Origin: Passalora sequoiae
Taxonomy: Eukaryota > Ascomycota > Dothideomycetes > Mycosphaerellales > Mycosphaerellaceae
Assembly (NCBI GenBank): GCA_013248845.1
Contig: WSQC01000015.1
Span: 1,488,001 to 1,552,000, forward strand
Direction: 5' to 3'
DNA: 64,000 bases
The notes beneath the pieces were generated by a model. That model saw only the letters and a list, made by a program, of their open reading frames with translations. It did no database searches and had not been told where the DNA came from. The number at the start of each line of letters is the position of its first letter. Position 1 is the first letter of the stretch. The translations under genes and the position numbers were made by a program. Below are positions 33,898 through 45,851 of the stretch, in pieces.

Positions 33898-36039
33898 ATG
33901 GACGTTATTTTGTCACGAGTGACGCAACAGGCGGTTCACTACGCCATCAGGTCGGGCATATCCATCACGACCGGCTATGCCATCAAGGAGGGTGCTCGTC
34001 TGCTCAATCAGGCGCCCAAGAGTCAAGATCGCGAAGAGCTCATGCGCCTCCAACAGCGACTTGAAAGCAAGATTCGCATCATCTCGCCATCTATCGACAT
34101 GATTGAGCTGATCGCTGCTCGAGGCAATACTTCACTTGAGTCTGCCGTCTCGCTGTCCAAGGACATTCGCTATGGTCTGCAGAGACTCGGCCAGCGACTA
34201 TCTCACGCAGCAAACAACGAAGAGCTCCTTCAACAAGGGAGTAGAAAAGCTAAGTCGCGCGAAGACATAAATCGTGAACTCAGAGCGTGCATCGATCAGA
34301 TCAAACTACTGCTCGCACAGATCGAAGATGCTATCCCGCTGATCAACCTCGCCATCACGACCAGCGGTGTTAACTTATCGACAAAGCTGTCAGGCACCAT
34401 TAGTCCGAGTCGTCTCCTGCAGGCGTCCACTTTCCTTACGTCTGCTGACACCAAATACACTGCAGATGCTACGCTACGCCAACAGGTGGGTCCCACGTAC
34501 ACCGTGACGCTATACATGCTGTTCGCTGGGCATGCGTCACGGCCGCAAGACGAACAAGGCGTTCGCGAGACGACCTGGAAGGAAGTCATTCACAAAGCGA
34601 AAGTCAAGCTTTGGCGTGTTCCGCTCGATCAGCTATACGACCTGCCAGGTGGTGCAACGACGAGCGATGGCCTCCGTGCATCTACTACCATACCCGCTGA
34701 TGCCAAGGCTCATGAGTTTGCATATCAGCTATCAATTGTGGAAGATCTCGACGATGGCAGATATCACGATGACGAGGACGAGAACCACCGAGCAGGACCT
34801 TTCGATGATGTTGCAAAGGCTGGTATTCGCGATGTTGTGCCCGTCCACGAAGCCTCGAAGATTTTCTATGCAGATACTGGCAAGATCCTGAACATTGGAG
34901 CGGATGACGACACGTTCAGTCCAGTCTTACTGCTGAAGAGAGATGTCCACGCCGAGCCACCACGGAGAATGCTTCATCGGACGGCCTCTCGAATCAGCTT
35001 GCATGGACAGGTCGAGATAGACGACCAGTCAGAGATCGATGCTCAGATCGAGCGAGAGTCATTGCCGCCTACGCCGAGGAAGCAGAGTGAAGGCTCGGAA
35101 CCCGGCGACTGTACTTGGCGACTACCAGCGGACCTAGATCCCGAATGGATGGCATTCGAGGTCTACACAGAAGATGATGATGCTGAGAGCGAGGACGATG
35201 ACACTCCTCCAGAACCCATGCCGCCCAGCACAAATCGAGCTACCTCGCTCGAGCCTTCGCTGACAAGCGCGATGGCGCACCTTAAGCTATGCTCTAACTC
35301 TTCGCCGTCTCATAATGGTCGCCTCGCACTAGCACAAGCACCAATGCTGCAGCTTTCACCAGGCAGGCGAGCAGCACCGGCGATTAGAACGAGCCTGTCA
35401 CTCCTCGAAATGCTCATGAAGCTGGCTGCACTGCAGCAGTTCCGACAGGACTCTGTTTTATCCATCGAAGACGAGCTACTCAATTTCTTCCTTGAGGATA
35501 GTGCCACCGCTGGTGCTGGTGCCGACAAGCAATATCGCCAGCGCGTGCGCCAGGATGCAACGAGACGTGTTGGTTTCGACCCCTACGACGAGTCTCCAGT
35601 CAAGCGTCGTGGCGAGGAATACATACGTGCCGCGGCCGATGGAGGCTCTCCAAGAGGCTCGCCTGGCGGCTTGCGTGACGAACTGACATATCACGACTCC
35701 TACGGCCTGGACGAACAACCTATTCCTCGTCTTGAATACTTCGCCACACCTTCCGTAGAGCAGACAGATCGTCGGCTACCTTCCTCGCCGCCGCAGCGAC
35801 CATCGTCATATCGGCAGACCCAGTCGAGAACGTCGACGCCTGGGGCGAGCGAAGGTCGAAAAGATGGTGCTCGATTGGAGTGTGCCGAAGGCCAGTCTTC
35901 ACCATTATCGCAGCTTTTGGTCACGCCACCAAGCTCAAGCGGCAGTAATGTCAAGACTAGAGCTGGATTACTTCGAATGAAGAGCGAGCAACGACAGAGG
36001 AGCCCACTGCATGAGGTTACGAACGATGGTGGAGAATGA
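33898..36039 (+). CDS. YRB30: Ran-GTP-binding protein Yrb30
   Basis: Fungal Ran-binding protein that binds RanGTP and modulates its GTPase cycle in nuclear transport. The open frame extends upstream from a TTG, but the first ATG is at 33898 (MDVILSRVTQQAVHYAIRSG), which matches the family N-terminus; 713 aa, no intron. The conserved Ran-binding family region (PF05508 type) spans about 1-240, with APKSQDREELMRLQQRLESK, the segment ending SLESAVSLSKDI, and TTSGVNLSTKLSGTISPSRL. The region to about 300 continues with TTWKEVIHKAKVKLWRVPLD. The remainder is acidic and then Ser/Pro-rich. Divergent from SUP35 across the MITE-containing promoter. Confidence 0.9.
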   Translation: MDVILSRVTQQAVHYAIRSGISITTGYAIKEGARLLNQAPKSQDREELMRLQQRLESKIRIISPSIDMIELIAARGNTSLESAVSLSKDIRYGLQRLGQRLSHAANNEELLQQGSRKAKSREDINRELRACIDQIKLLLAQIEDAIPLINLAITTSGVNLSTKLSGTISPSRLLQASTFLTSADTKYTADATLRQQVGPTYTVTLYMLFAGHASRPQDEQGVRETTWKEVIHKAKVKLWRVPLDQLYDLPGGATTSDGLRASTTIPADAKAHEFAYQLSIVEDLDDGRYHDDEDENHRAGPFDDVAKAGIRDVVPVHEASKIFYADTGKILNIGADDDTFSPVLLLKRDVHAEPPRRMLHRTASRISLHGQVEIDDQSEIDAQIERESLPPTPRKQSEGSEPGDCTWRLPADLDPEWMAFEVYTEDDDAESEDDDTPPEPMPPSTNRATSLEPSLTSAMAHLKLCSNSSPSHNGRLALAQAPMLQLSPGRRAAPAIRTSLSLLEMLMKLAALQQFRQDSVLSIEDELLNFFLEDSATAGAGADKQYRQRVRQDATRRVGFDPYDESPVKRRGEEYIRAAADGGSPRGSPGGLRDELTYHDSYGLDEQPIPRLEYFATPSVEQTDRRLPSSPPQRPSSYRQTQSRTSTPGASEGRKDGARLECAEGQSSPLSQLLVTPPSSSGSNVKTRAGLLRMKSEQRQRSPLHEVTNDGGE

Positions 36040-36723
36040 AGGATACGATGAGATGTGTACCAGTCTTAGCGTGCATGTGAAGCCAAAGCGTTGAAGCGTA
36101 CAAGCAGGTAGCATTGATAGGCGTCACAGAGAGATACCCAATATAGCATTGCACTGTCGTTCGTAGTGGTTACATGGCATTTGCTGTTCGTGTTCGGGGA
36201 AGCCAAAGCCGAGGAAGGTCGCGTTCGGCAGCATTATTGAGATGCCAATCATTCTGTGCAACGTCACAGCGTGTCCAAGCCAATTTCTAACCTGAGATAC
36301 GCACGCACACTATCATGATCCACTCTTACGCGTCGTCTGTGACTTATTGGTGTCTCAATGCCGACTCCGTCATACCGGCACGTCTCATCTCTAGCATGGC
36401 ATGTGACGACCGCAAACCTCGCAGTTTACTAGGACTAACAACAGGACCAACTGGAACCTTGAACAGCACCAGCATCGTCTCTATGGTAAGAAAAGTGACA
36501 CAGACAGGTTATCGTCCGAGGAATTGTCACCGTCACAGTCACAGTCACCGTCACAATCTCTTTGTTCTTTCCTTACGCCAATTCACTAGCGATATCTTCG
36601 CTATCTTCATCCACGCTGGCTCCTTCTACCAAGCAGCATACTACAAAACATTTCCTGCACCAGGTTTACGACTACCAATTTACTCAAGCAATTCGCCATC
36701 CACGAAAGTACATCACAGCAAAG
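36040..36723. other. Intergenic region and leader of the phosphatase gene
   Basis: Contains a GTCAC(A/C) hexanucleotide run at about 36523-36556. No other gene seen. Confidence 0.4.
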
Positions 36724-37589
36724 ATGTCACCCTCGATCTATTGCATACGCCATGCTCAAGGCTTTCACAACCTGTCGTCCGAAAACCATGCCATGCCCGA
36801 CCCACTCCTGACAGAACTGGGATACGAACAGTGTAGAAAACTGGCGCAAAACTTCCCGTACCACGATCGAATCGAGCTCGTCGTTGCGTCTCCGATAAAA
36901 AGGACAATCTATACAGCTCTAGAAGTGTTTGACGAGATAATCAGGAAGAAGGGCTTGAAAGTCGTGGCATTACCGGAGGTACAGGAAACGAGCGATCTGC
37001 CTTGCGATACAGGGAGTTCGAAAGAGGAGCTAGAAAAGGAGTTTAAGGGAAGGCCCGTGGATTTGAGCTTAGTGACGGATACTTGGAATAATAAGAAAGG
37101 TGAACTGAGCGCCATGATAACATTACATTGGTGGGCCAGTGCTAATGTGCTATAGGCAAATGGGCACCAACATCTACCGCGATCCAGAATCGTGCGCGGG
37201 AAGCCCGGCTATGGCTCATGAGCCGCGACGAAAAGGAGATCGCCGTCATCACACACGGGGGTTTCCTCCATTATTTCAGCGAAGATTGGAGTGACAACGC
37301 ACGATTTTTCGGCACAGAATGGAGCAATTGCGAGTTGCGCGTATACGGTTTCTCCGCGCACGAACCAGAAGAAGCGCATTTGGTCGAGGTGCCCGATTCA
37401 CGATCGCGGCGAAAGCAAGAGGCCGAAACAAAGATGAGTCTGGATATGAAAGAGCGTGCCAAACTCAACAGGACTGTGGCGGAAACACCTGGAGATACGA
37501 CGGTGGATCAGGATGATGATCAGACTAGGCAGGATATGGCTGTGCTTGCTGCGACATCTGGGATAAAGCAGATTCCAGCGAAGGTGTAG
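36724..37589 (+). CDS. Histidine phosphatase superfamily (phosphoglycerate-mutase-like) protein
   Basis: Two exons, 36724-37099 and 37156-37589; the 56-nt intron (donor GTGAAC, branch GCTAAT, acceptor TATAG) joins NNKK-G-KWAPTSTAIQNRAREA; 269 aa. The frame opens earlier, but the ATG at 36724 places the catalytic motif RHAQGFHNL at residues 9-17, close to the N-terminus as in the family. The second catalytic His is in VITHGGFLHYF. The C-terminal 70 residues are charged and disordered. Closest in style to yeast Pmu1-like phosphatases; probably a small-molecule phosphatase rather than glycolytic mutase. The donor is weak, but frame continuity supports the join. Confidence 0.88.
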
Positions 37590-38284
37590 TGCTCTTCGCA
37601 CGAGTCTGAACTACCAGAGCACAGGACAGTCGAGCACGCTTCGAGTCGTCGACGTGAAGGCGCGAAGAAGAAGCCGAAGTCACGGGGTCTCTTTCGGAGT
37701 TCCTAGCATGGCAGAGCATTCGGCATGAATTGATGACATACGAGTATAGAAGATAGACGCTTAGATGTTTTGAGCTGACCAGCAGCGTAACTAAAGATGC
37801 TCGATTACAGTCGCATCGTCCCAGACGAGAAGTCGGTCCAATAAATGGGCTTCGTCAAAGCTCGCTCACGGCGTGAAGAGACCGCGTGCTTCACCAAGAA
37901 CTGGAGTGTGGTACATGCTGCCAAGGGCCGCAAACGGTGCTGGAGATCTCTTTCCCAGTCACAACCGGCACCAATCGAGTTGACTCCCATCTCAAGTTTC
38001 CTTTGCAATACAATGCGAGTATAGCCGATTTCACGCACTAAGCATTGATTTTAGTGACACGCCAGGATTCGGCGAAGCTCGCGGAACACATCGGTGCGAA
38101 TTGAGGAGCAGGCCCCGGTTCACGTGGGCGACCTCGACAGATGACTAAAAGCTTCGCCTATGCGGGCACTTCAGGCTATCATAACAACGGTCCTCGCACT
38201 GATTGAACATTCTCAGCCCAATTCCTTCCAAACACGCATTGGAACAGCCGCTAGTCGCTACCACATCTCACCATATCGATCACC
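37590..38284. other. Intergenic region
   Basis: 3' flank of the phosphatase gene and promoter of the hydrolase; nothing else seen. Confidence 0.4.
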
Positions 38285-39184
38285 ATGGCAGGCATCCAGC
38301 CCACCAAAGAAGGCATCACCTACAAAACAGTCGGCAAGCTCGACATACCTTTAGACCTATATCTTCCAGACAATGCCAAAAGCGTCCCTGTCCTTCTGTG
38401 GTTTCACGGCGGCGGACTGATTCAAGGTCACCGCTCAAGCATAGCACCGCACCTGAGATCCGCCACATCCAAATACAACCTCGCCGTTATAAGCGCCGAC
38501 TACCGCCTGGCTCCTCAAGCCACAGTCCAAGAGATCCTCGAAGACGTCTTGGACTGCATCACCTTCATCCGGACTAAGCTCTCTTCCCAGATCGGGGAGG
38601 GAATCCTCGACACCTCTCGGCTTGCAGTCTCCGGCTCCTCGGCGGGAGGCTACCTCTCCCTCCTAGCCGGAATCTACGCTGACCCGAAACCACAAGCCAT
38701 AGCACCCATATACCCCATCACCGACCCTCTGGGCTCATTCTTCATCACGCCTCAACCTCCCGCTTTGGGCAGAGAGCTGGTCGAACGAGAGACACTGGCC
38801 GAATTCCTCGATCCCAAAGCGGCGCAAGTGGCCAACAATCCGCCCGAGGGCCCGGGAAGTCACCGGAATAATATGTATATCCGCATGCAGCACGATGCGA
38901 ATCTGGCGGAATTGTTGAGTGTGCCGAAGGAAGGGCCGGGGGCGGAGAAGTGGAGGTTGTCGAGGCAGATTTATGGGCGGGGATGTAGTCCCGCGTATTT
39001 CTTGCACGGGGATGCTGATACTGCTGTTGGGGTCGAGCAGGCGGATGAGGTGGTCGGGGCGATGGTGGGGTGTGGCGTTGAGGTGGTGTATGAGAGGGTA
39101 CATGGGGGGGAACATTTTTTGGATGTGCCGGCGGAGTATGAGAATGAGGCGTTGTATCAGTTTTTGTTGAAGCACTTGAAGTAG
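38285..39184 (+). CDS. Alpha/beta hydrolase (HSL/esterase-like)
   Basis: Intronless, 299 aa, ATG in good context (caccATGG). The oxyanion-hole motif HGGG is at about 41-44 (LLWFHGGGLIQGH). The nucleophile elbow GSSAGG is at about 119-124, with Ser121 as nucleophile. The acid and base are probably the Asp of HGDADTAV (about 243) and the His of HGGEHFLDVP (about 278). Typical of the hormone-sensitive-lipase-like esterases that act on short acyl esters, lactones or fungal metabolites. Base use changes sharply: the first two thirds favour C-ending codons and the last third is strongly G-rich. No signal peptide, so cytosolic. Confidence 0.88.
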   Translation: MAGIQPTKEGITYKTVGKLDIPLDLYLPDNAKSVPVLLWFHGGGLIQGHRSSIAPHLRSATSKYNLAVISADYRLAPQATVQEILEDVLDCITFIRTKLSSQIGEGILDTSRLAVSGSSAGGYLSLLAGIYADPKPQAIAPIYPITDPLGSFFITPQPPALGRELVERETLAEFLDPKAAQVANNPPEGPGSHRNNMYIRMQHDANLAELLSVPKEGPGAEKWRLSRQIYGRGCSPAYFLHGDADTAVGVEQADEVVGAMVGCGVEVVYERVHGGEHFLDVPAEYENEALYQFLLKHLK

Positions 39185-39910
39185 AGGCAGAGGCGTGGCG
39201 AGCTCGGTTGGTGCGGGCGGCGTTTCTAGGGACGAAGATGATTGCTCTTAGTTCCGACGGAGCATAAAAGTATGCTATTTATTGCCTTTTTGAAAGATCT
39301 TGCATCTTGACTGAGATGTCTACATAGTCATTTGCACATCAAGGCTCCTCATCTTTCGAAATCAATGAGCTCAGGAGTAGAAATCAACACTATTATGAAC
39401 ACATGTGGCTTCAACATGTGTCTTAGCGCTATCTGAGATCCATTGTCTGGAGGCTCTGCGTCCAGAGGTGCCGCTTCTTTAGGGTTTGTGAAACCACAGT
39501 CAGTAGACTTACCATCGACGAAGAATTCTGACCTTCTTAAGCTCGTCGTATTGAACCAAGGCGTCCACTTTCTGCCAGCCTGTGTAGTGGAGACACTCCC
39601 AGGCAGCTGGCAATGTCAGGCCGGTTTGCTGCGAGGGTTCGTTGTAAAGCCTTCCGGCGTGGACCTCAGACGACAGAGCTTCCAAATGCTTGCACAGTGC
39701 CTGCTCTCGCTTTTGCTGGTGTTTGATGGCCCTCGCTGATGCCAAGCATTCTGCCCCGCTTTACTTTCCTGGAATATCGGGAGAGGACTGCCCTGGTCTG
39801 CTGTAATTTCTTCACTCGTGCATCACACGTCGAGATTTCGCTTTGATGCGCAGAGCATAATTCTGCGACCTCCACATAGGGAGCTCCCGATGTACACATG
39901 TGAAACAACT
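39185..39910. other. Flank of the RIP block with remnant minus-strand frames
   Basis: On the minus strand, 39666-39908 and 39509-39745 are open in two different frames and give helical, Gln/Lys-rich peptides (ARVKKLQQTRAVLSRYSRK; AIKHQQKREQALCKHLEAL). They may be exons or a frameshifted remnant of a gene cut by the insertion. Not recognised. Confidence 0.3.
39896..39910. repeat. Left copy of 15-bp inverted repeat bounding the RIP block
   Basis: ACATGTGAAACAACT; its reverse complement is at 45837-45851. GAGCTC lies on the outer side of both copies at the same spacing. Confidence 0.8.
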
Positions 39911-41014
39911 TAAATCCTAAAACTCTAAAACTCTAAATCCGGTCCAATCGTAGCGTGTTCGTACATTTGTTCGTATAATATACCGAGATCTATATATATT
40001 AATATATAGATCGATAGGTCATAAGTATAGGTAGGTTATATAAGAGTCTTAGAGCGAATCGCCTACGAATAAGCTATAAATAGTTAAAAAACGATATTCT
40101 TAGTACCTAGCTATCTATTACTTTCCTTATATATTCGTATAATACGCTGGTTATACGTAATATAAATTAGTAGGTCGATAGTATATAAGTATAAGTAGGC
40201 TATATATAAGTCTTAAAGCGAACTACCTACGAATAAGCTACGGATAGTCGAATTACGATATATAGGGTACCGATCTACTACTACTACTATAACTACTACT
40301 ATAATAAATAGCGTAGCGAATACGCTACTAATAGGGCTATTATTATCCCTCGGTAGCCTCGAATACGCTACGAATTCGCTACTAATAGGGCTACTATCCT
40401 CCCTTAGTAGCCTCGAACGGCGTAGTAAATACGCTATAAATAGGGCTATCCTTCCTCGTTACCCTCGAACGGCGGTTTATTAGCTTCTTTATAAAGCTAT
40501 TCGTTCGCTAGATTAGGCCGCTAGTCCGTACCTAGCCTCTACGTTTTATAAAGCCTATCTTTACCGAATAGCCGGAAGTAGGCTCGAAGCTTATTACGTA
40601 GATACCGATATACCTATAGATAGAGCCTATCCTAGTTCTCGTCTACCTTAGTATATAAGACGGTACTAGTACTAGGCTATATCTATACGATATACGCGGA
40701 ATAGTACTACTCTATCGTCTACTAGGGGAGGTATTTATATATATTAAAGCCCTCGAGGTCTAACTATATAGATATAACGAGCTCTAGTAGATAGTAGATA
40801 CTACGCTACTAGAAGCCCGACTACTCTAGATAGTAGTATAGTATAAAGGGAATACCGCTAATAGTATAAGGCCTATTCTTCTACTTCCGGATACGATATA
40901 TATTCTAGGTATTAATATACTTAGTAATAACCTATCGTAGGATCGGTATATAGATAAAGAGTAGTACAATCCGATTACTCTTTCTATAATACGTATTAGC
41001 TATTCGTTCGTATA

Positions 41015-41600
41015 GCTATTCGTACTACGCTCGTAAAGCTACTCGTACTACGCTCGTAAAGCTATATAAGGTAGTACTCGTAGATAAGGGTATATCTTCT
41101 AATATATAAAGGGTTCTAAGTAGTATAACCTTTTACTAGTATAATAAGATAATCCTATCCTCTCCCCGAAGGGCGAGGACCTCCCTCTCCTTATACTACC
41201 CGTACCTCGCTAGGTACGAGCTACGTACCCGCCGGGGGCCCGCCGCCCTCCTTCCCTTAGGGCCGCCGCCCGGCCCTAGGCCGACGTAATTACGAACGAT
41301 TACGTAATCGCCGGGGGTCCGCTAGGTAAGCCCGAGAGTTCCGCCGGCTATATACCTTTAGTACCTTATAAGCTACTCGTACTACGCTCGTAAAGCTACT
41401 CGTAAAGCTACTCGTAAAGCTACTTGTACTACGCTCGCTACGCTCGTAAAGCTATTTATACTATTCGTACTACGCTCGTAAAGCTATTCGTACTACGCTC
41501 GTAAAGCTATTCGTACTACGCTCGTAAAGCTATTCGTACTACGCTCGTAAAGCTATTCGTACTACGCTCGCTACGCTTACTATACTCGTATAGCCGTTCG
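41015..41600. repeat. 23-bp tandem repeats inside the RIP block
   Basis: Unit close to GCTATTCGTACTACGCTCGTAAA, in two clusters (about 41015-41065 and 41370-41580), separated by a GC-rich island. Confidence 0.8.
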
Positions 41601-42849
41601 TATAGCCGTTCGTATAGCTATCCGTTTAATACGTACCTAGTTTAAATATAGTCCCCGTCGCGGCTAAGTTCTTCGAAGAACTCGCGCTATAAGCTAGTAT
41701 ATAAGAATAACTACCGCTACTATATCTTAATACGCTAATTTATCTTACTTATACTATACCGGAAGTAGTCGTCCTATATTAGAGGCTATATCGCTATTAG
41801 CTTTACGTTTATATAGCCGTTCGTACTACTAACTAACCTTAGAGCCTAAATACGTCTATCTTCGTAGCTTAAGATATACGTCCGCCGTATACCGAGTCTC
41901 TCTACTACGGTCCGTTTAAACGATACGTAGACTATACCGTTAGTAGCCCGTTCGTAGCCCGTTCGTAGCCTATTCGTAGCCCGTTTATAGTACTAACCGT
42001 AGTACTAATCGTACTTATATAGTATTACTAGCTAATACGGTTTAGATATATTACGCCTATATAGAGACCTAGGAGCGACTAGAAACTCCGATATATATCT
42101 ATACGATAAATCGCGAGAAGTAGTTAATATAGGTATATACCTAGAAGCCCTAATACTCTAGTTTATAGTACGTATCTATAGAGTATATATAACCTAGCCT
42201 ATTAGCTCGTAGGCCTAGTATATAGTACTACCGCTACCGTAGTCTCCTTATCTTAATAGCCTCTAGACTTAATATAATAAGTACGTTATAGAGCCGATTA
42301 CGGCTAATAATATTATACTTCTAGCGTATATAAATATATAGTAACCGCCTACTAAAATCCGTAATATTACTATTATCTAGCTCTTTCCGTAATACCTTAG
42401 TAATATACTACTCTACCTATACCCTCTAACTAGCTTCTATACGCTTATATAGGCCTATCTTCTTCCGATACTTAGCTATCTACCGAGCGTTAATATTATA
42501 CCTATTAAAGTTAAGTATCGTACTAGTCTCGGTATCGGTAAGGTAAAGGATATAGAATATATAGATAATTTATTAGCGTAGAAGGGGTATATTAATAATA
42601 GGCGGTCGCTTAGAATTAGGGAGGCCCTAGTCGCGGATATAGCGCTATAGGGTACGTATTATAACGGATATACTATAGCTATCGAAGAGCGTATCGACGA
42701 TCGTAGATTAACTAGTTCCGGCGTATATAAGGATCTTAATAATACCGCGTAGGTACTCTAGTATCGTAGATAGACGCCTACCTACGCCTACGCCTACGCC
42801 TACGCCTCTAGTAGCTACGTCTTCTAATATAATAAAGCCGAATAAATAG

Positions 42850-43030
42850 TCGCTATTCGTAGGTAGGAGCGTTACTATTCGTAGTAGGAGCGTCGCTATT
42901 CGTAGTAGGAGCGTCGCTATTTATAGTAGGAGCGTCGCTATTCGTAGTAGGAGCGTCGCTATTCGTAGTAGGTACGTCGCTATTCGTAGGTAGTAGGAGC
43001 GTCGCTATTCGTAGGTAGTAGGAGCGTAGC
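42850..43030. repeat. About 21-25-bp tandem repeats inside the RIP block
   Basis: Unit close to GTCGCTATTCGTAGTAGGAGC, about eight copies, some with an extra GTAG. Confidence 0.85.
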
Positions 43031-43049
43031 TACGAACGTCGCCGCGAAT

Positions 43050-43560
43050 ATACTACGAGCGCCTCTTAGCCGTACTAGCGCGTTATTATTTTTAAATATA
43101 TAGGTATATTATACGTAAGGAGTACCTAGGTAGGCTAGGGATATTTATTTATATTTAGAATACGCTAGCGCGGCCATAAATATAGCCGCGAATACGGCGC
43201 GAGCGTCTCTTAGTACCGCTAGCGTATTATAGAGGTAAAAAAATATACCTAGCCTACCTAGGTACTCCTTACGTATAATACGCCTATATATTCGAAAATA
43301 ATAACGCGCTAGCGCGGCCGCGAACGTCGCTAAACGGACCGCGAGCGACGCTTAGTACCGCTAGCGCGTTATTAATCTCGAATATATAGGTATATTATAC
43401 GTAAGGAGTACCTAGGTAGCCTTATAGGTATACTACGCTAGCGCGGCTATAAATATAGCCGCGAATAGACCGCGAGCGTCTCTTAGTACGGCTAGCGCGT
43501 TATAAAGGTAAATAAATACCCTAAGCCTCCGTACGTATAATACGCCTACGTATTTAAAAA
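43050..43560. repeat. Array of alternating inverted repeats
   Basis: A segment containing ACGTAAGGAGTACCTAGGTA is in plus orientation at 43113 and 43400 and inverted at about 43257 and, degenerate, near 43525. Between them lie three units bounded by CGCTAGCG-type palindromes (starting near 43163, 43306 and 43435). Confidence 0.85.
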
Positions 43561-43860
43561 TAATACGCGAATACTTCCGCGTATAATACGCGAATAATAT
43601 TAAACGAACTATAGTCTAAGTTCTACCTATAGACTAGCGTCGAGTATACGAAGCTCTTCGCTATATACGTATTCTACGGCTTATACGGCGGACGGAATCC
43701 TACCTAGCCGTCGTTATAATCCTTTACGCGTAAGTCGATAGCTACCCCTACGAATAGGCCGACGAATATAGATACGAATATAGATATAAATATACTTCTA
43801 GCTATACGGCGCGGCTATACGCCGTTTAGTATAGCTAGATCTAATCTAGACGATATAAAC

Positions 43861-44027
43861 GGTAGCGCGAATAGTAACGCGAATAGTAGCGCGAATAGTA
43901 ACGCGAACGGTAGCGCGACGAGTAGCGCGAACGGTAGCGCGAAACCGCAGCGGCGAACGGTAGCGCGAACGGTAGCGCGACTAGCGGCGCGACTAGCGGC
44001 GCGACTAGCGGCGCGACTAGCGGTAGT
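43861..44027. repeat. 12-bp minisatellite open in one frame
   Basis: Units such as GGTAGCGCGAAC repeated about 13 times. In one plus frame it encodes Gly/Ser-Ser/Asn-Ala-Asn tetrapeptides without stops, probably a low-complexity segment of a former coding region. Confidence 0.75.
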
Positions 44028-45344
44028 ATTTAATTTCTATCGATTATCGACGAAGCCGAATCTTATTATCGTACGCCTATTTATAGCGTATTCTTAGTAG
44101 GTAGCCGGCCGCTATTATTACGCTAGGCTACGCCTCCGACGACGAGTTTACTAAAGAGTAGGAAGGTAGGTATACCGGTAGTACTAAAGATCTAGAGCGA
44201 GACGAAGATATATATATAGTATATAAGGGTAGAGCGTAGCGGAGAGCGCTTATACTAGGTACCTCGCCTATATATTCCTTCTACTTTAGATAGTTAGATA
44301 GAGTAGTAGTTTATCCGTAGCGATATAAGCCTACGAGATTTCCTTCTTACTAGCCTTCTAAATCGATTCGATCCGACCTCCGTTACGGACTACTATAATT
44401 ACTAGTTAATTAGCGGCTATATTAATAGATAGGATAAACTCGAGTAGTATACGCCTAACTTTATTAGTCTACGAGCTTTAGATACTCCGATATTAGCGGA
44501 GAAACTTATACCCTTTACGAAGATAGCTATAAAGGGGTAAACTCCTCGATACTAATTTATAATCGCCGTATTCTAGATAGATCGAAAGTCGCGGACTAAC
44601 GAGCGAAAATATATATTATCGCCGGATATAGTAATACCGATAGCGATACTAGCGGTACTATAAATACTACTACGAACGGAATCGAATAGCTCTATAATTA
44701 GAATTAAATAGAAGGTATTATAGTTACCGCTTTAGTAGCGACCTCGCGAGGTCGGTTTATAGTAGATACGAATCGTAGACCTATTAGTACCGCCGGAATT
44801 CCTCGATCTAACGAATATAGATACGAATATAGATATAAATAGCGCGGCCGCGGCTAGGAGTATTAAAATCTAGAATACGCCTTTACTATAGCCTTTACCG
44901 TAGCCTTCGCCGCGGCCTTTACTAATATATTCGCCGTTAATACCTATACTATTAACGCCTATACCGCCGAAGCTAAGAGCGAAGGCTTTAAGGAATTAGA
45001 ATTAGGATTAGGATTAGAATCGGGGTTAGGATAAGGGTAAGGGTAAGGAGGTTATAAACGCTATAAAGGAGGTTATAAACGCTACTACGAATATATAGCG
45101 ACCGCTACGTAGGGGATAGAGGAAGCGTAATACTAAGGGCGATTTTATTACTAGAAACTAAGCTTATAGTTAGCTATTCGTACGCTATTCGTATATTATT
45201 CGAAATTCGTATATAAAAACTCGCTTTACTTTTCCTACTATTATTTACGTACCTTCTATTATTTACTTAACGTTTACTTACCTATTCGCGCTTTACTTAC
45301 TTACTATTCGCGCTCTTATTCCTTATTTCCCTTAGTAGTATCGC

Positions 45345-45542
<198 letters not shown>

Positions 45543-45836
45543 CTATTCCTAACGAGTACCGAGTTACTACCCTCGAGTAGTAGAATAAGGCGCTAGAGGC
45601 GTAGGTAGAAACACTAATAACAAGATTAGCGGTATTAGAGGCTAAGGTTAGTAAGATTAATAGTAATATAGGTAAGATATATAATACCTATAAGGCGATA
45701 AAGGATAAGGTAAAGGGATTTATAGGCGATAAGTAGACTTAATAACCTATCTAAGTATTTATAAGTTGTTCGTAGACTGTTCGAGGCCTATTTGTATTAT
45801 TATTTAAGAAAATCGTTCTACTAAACTTAAGAAAAC

Positions 45837-45851
45837 AGTTGTTTCACATGT
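45837..45851. repeat. Right copy of 15-bp inverted repeat bounding the RIP block
   Basis: AGTTGTTTCACATGT, the reverse complement of 39896-39910; GAGCTC follows at 45861. Confidence 0.8.

Noticed and set aside
45003..45040. Telomere-like GGATTA/GGGTAA run
   Set aside because: Units are mixed and do not keep the TTAGGG order; lies inside RIP-altered repeats, so better seen as low complexity.
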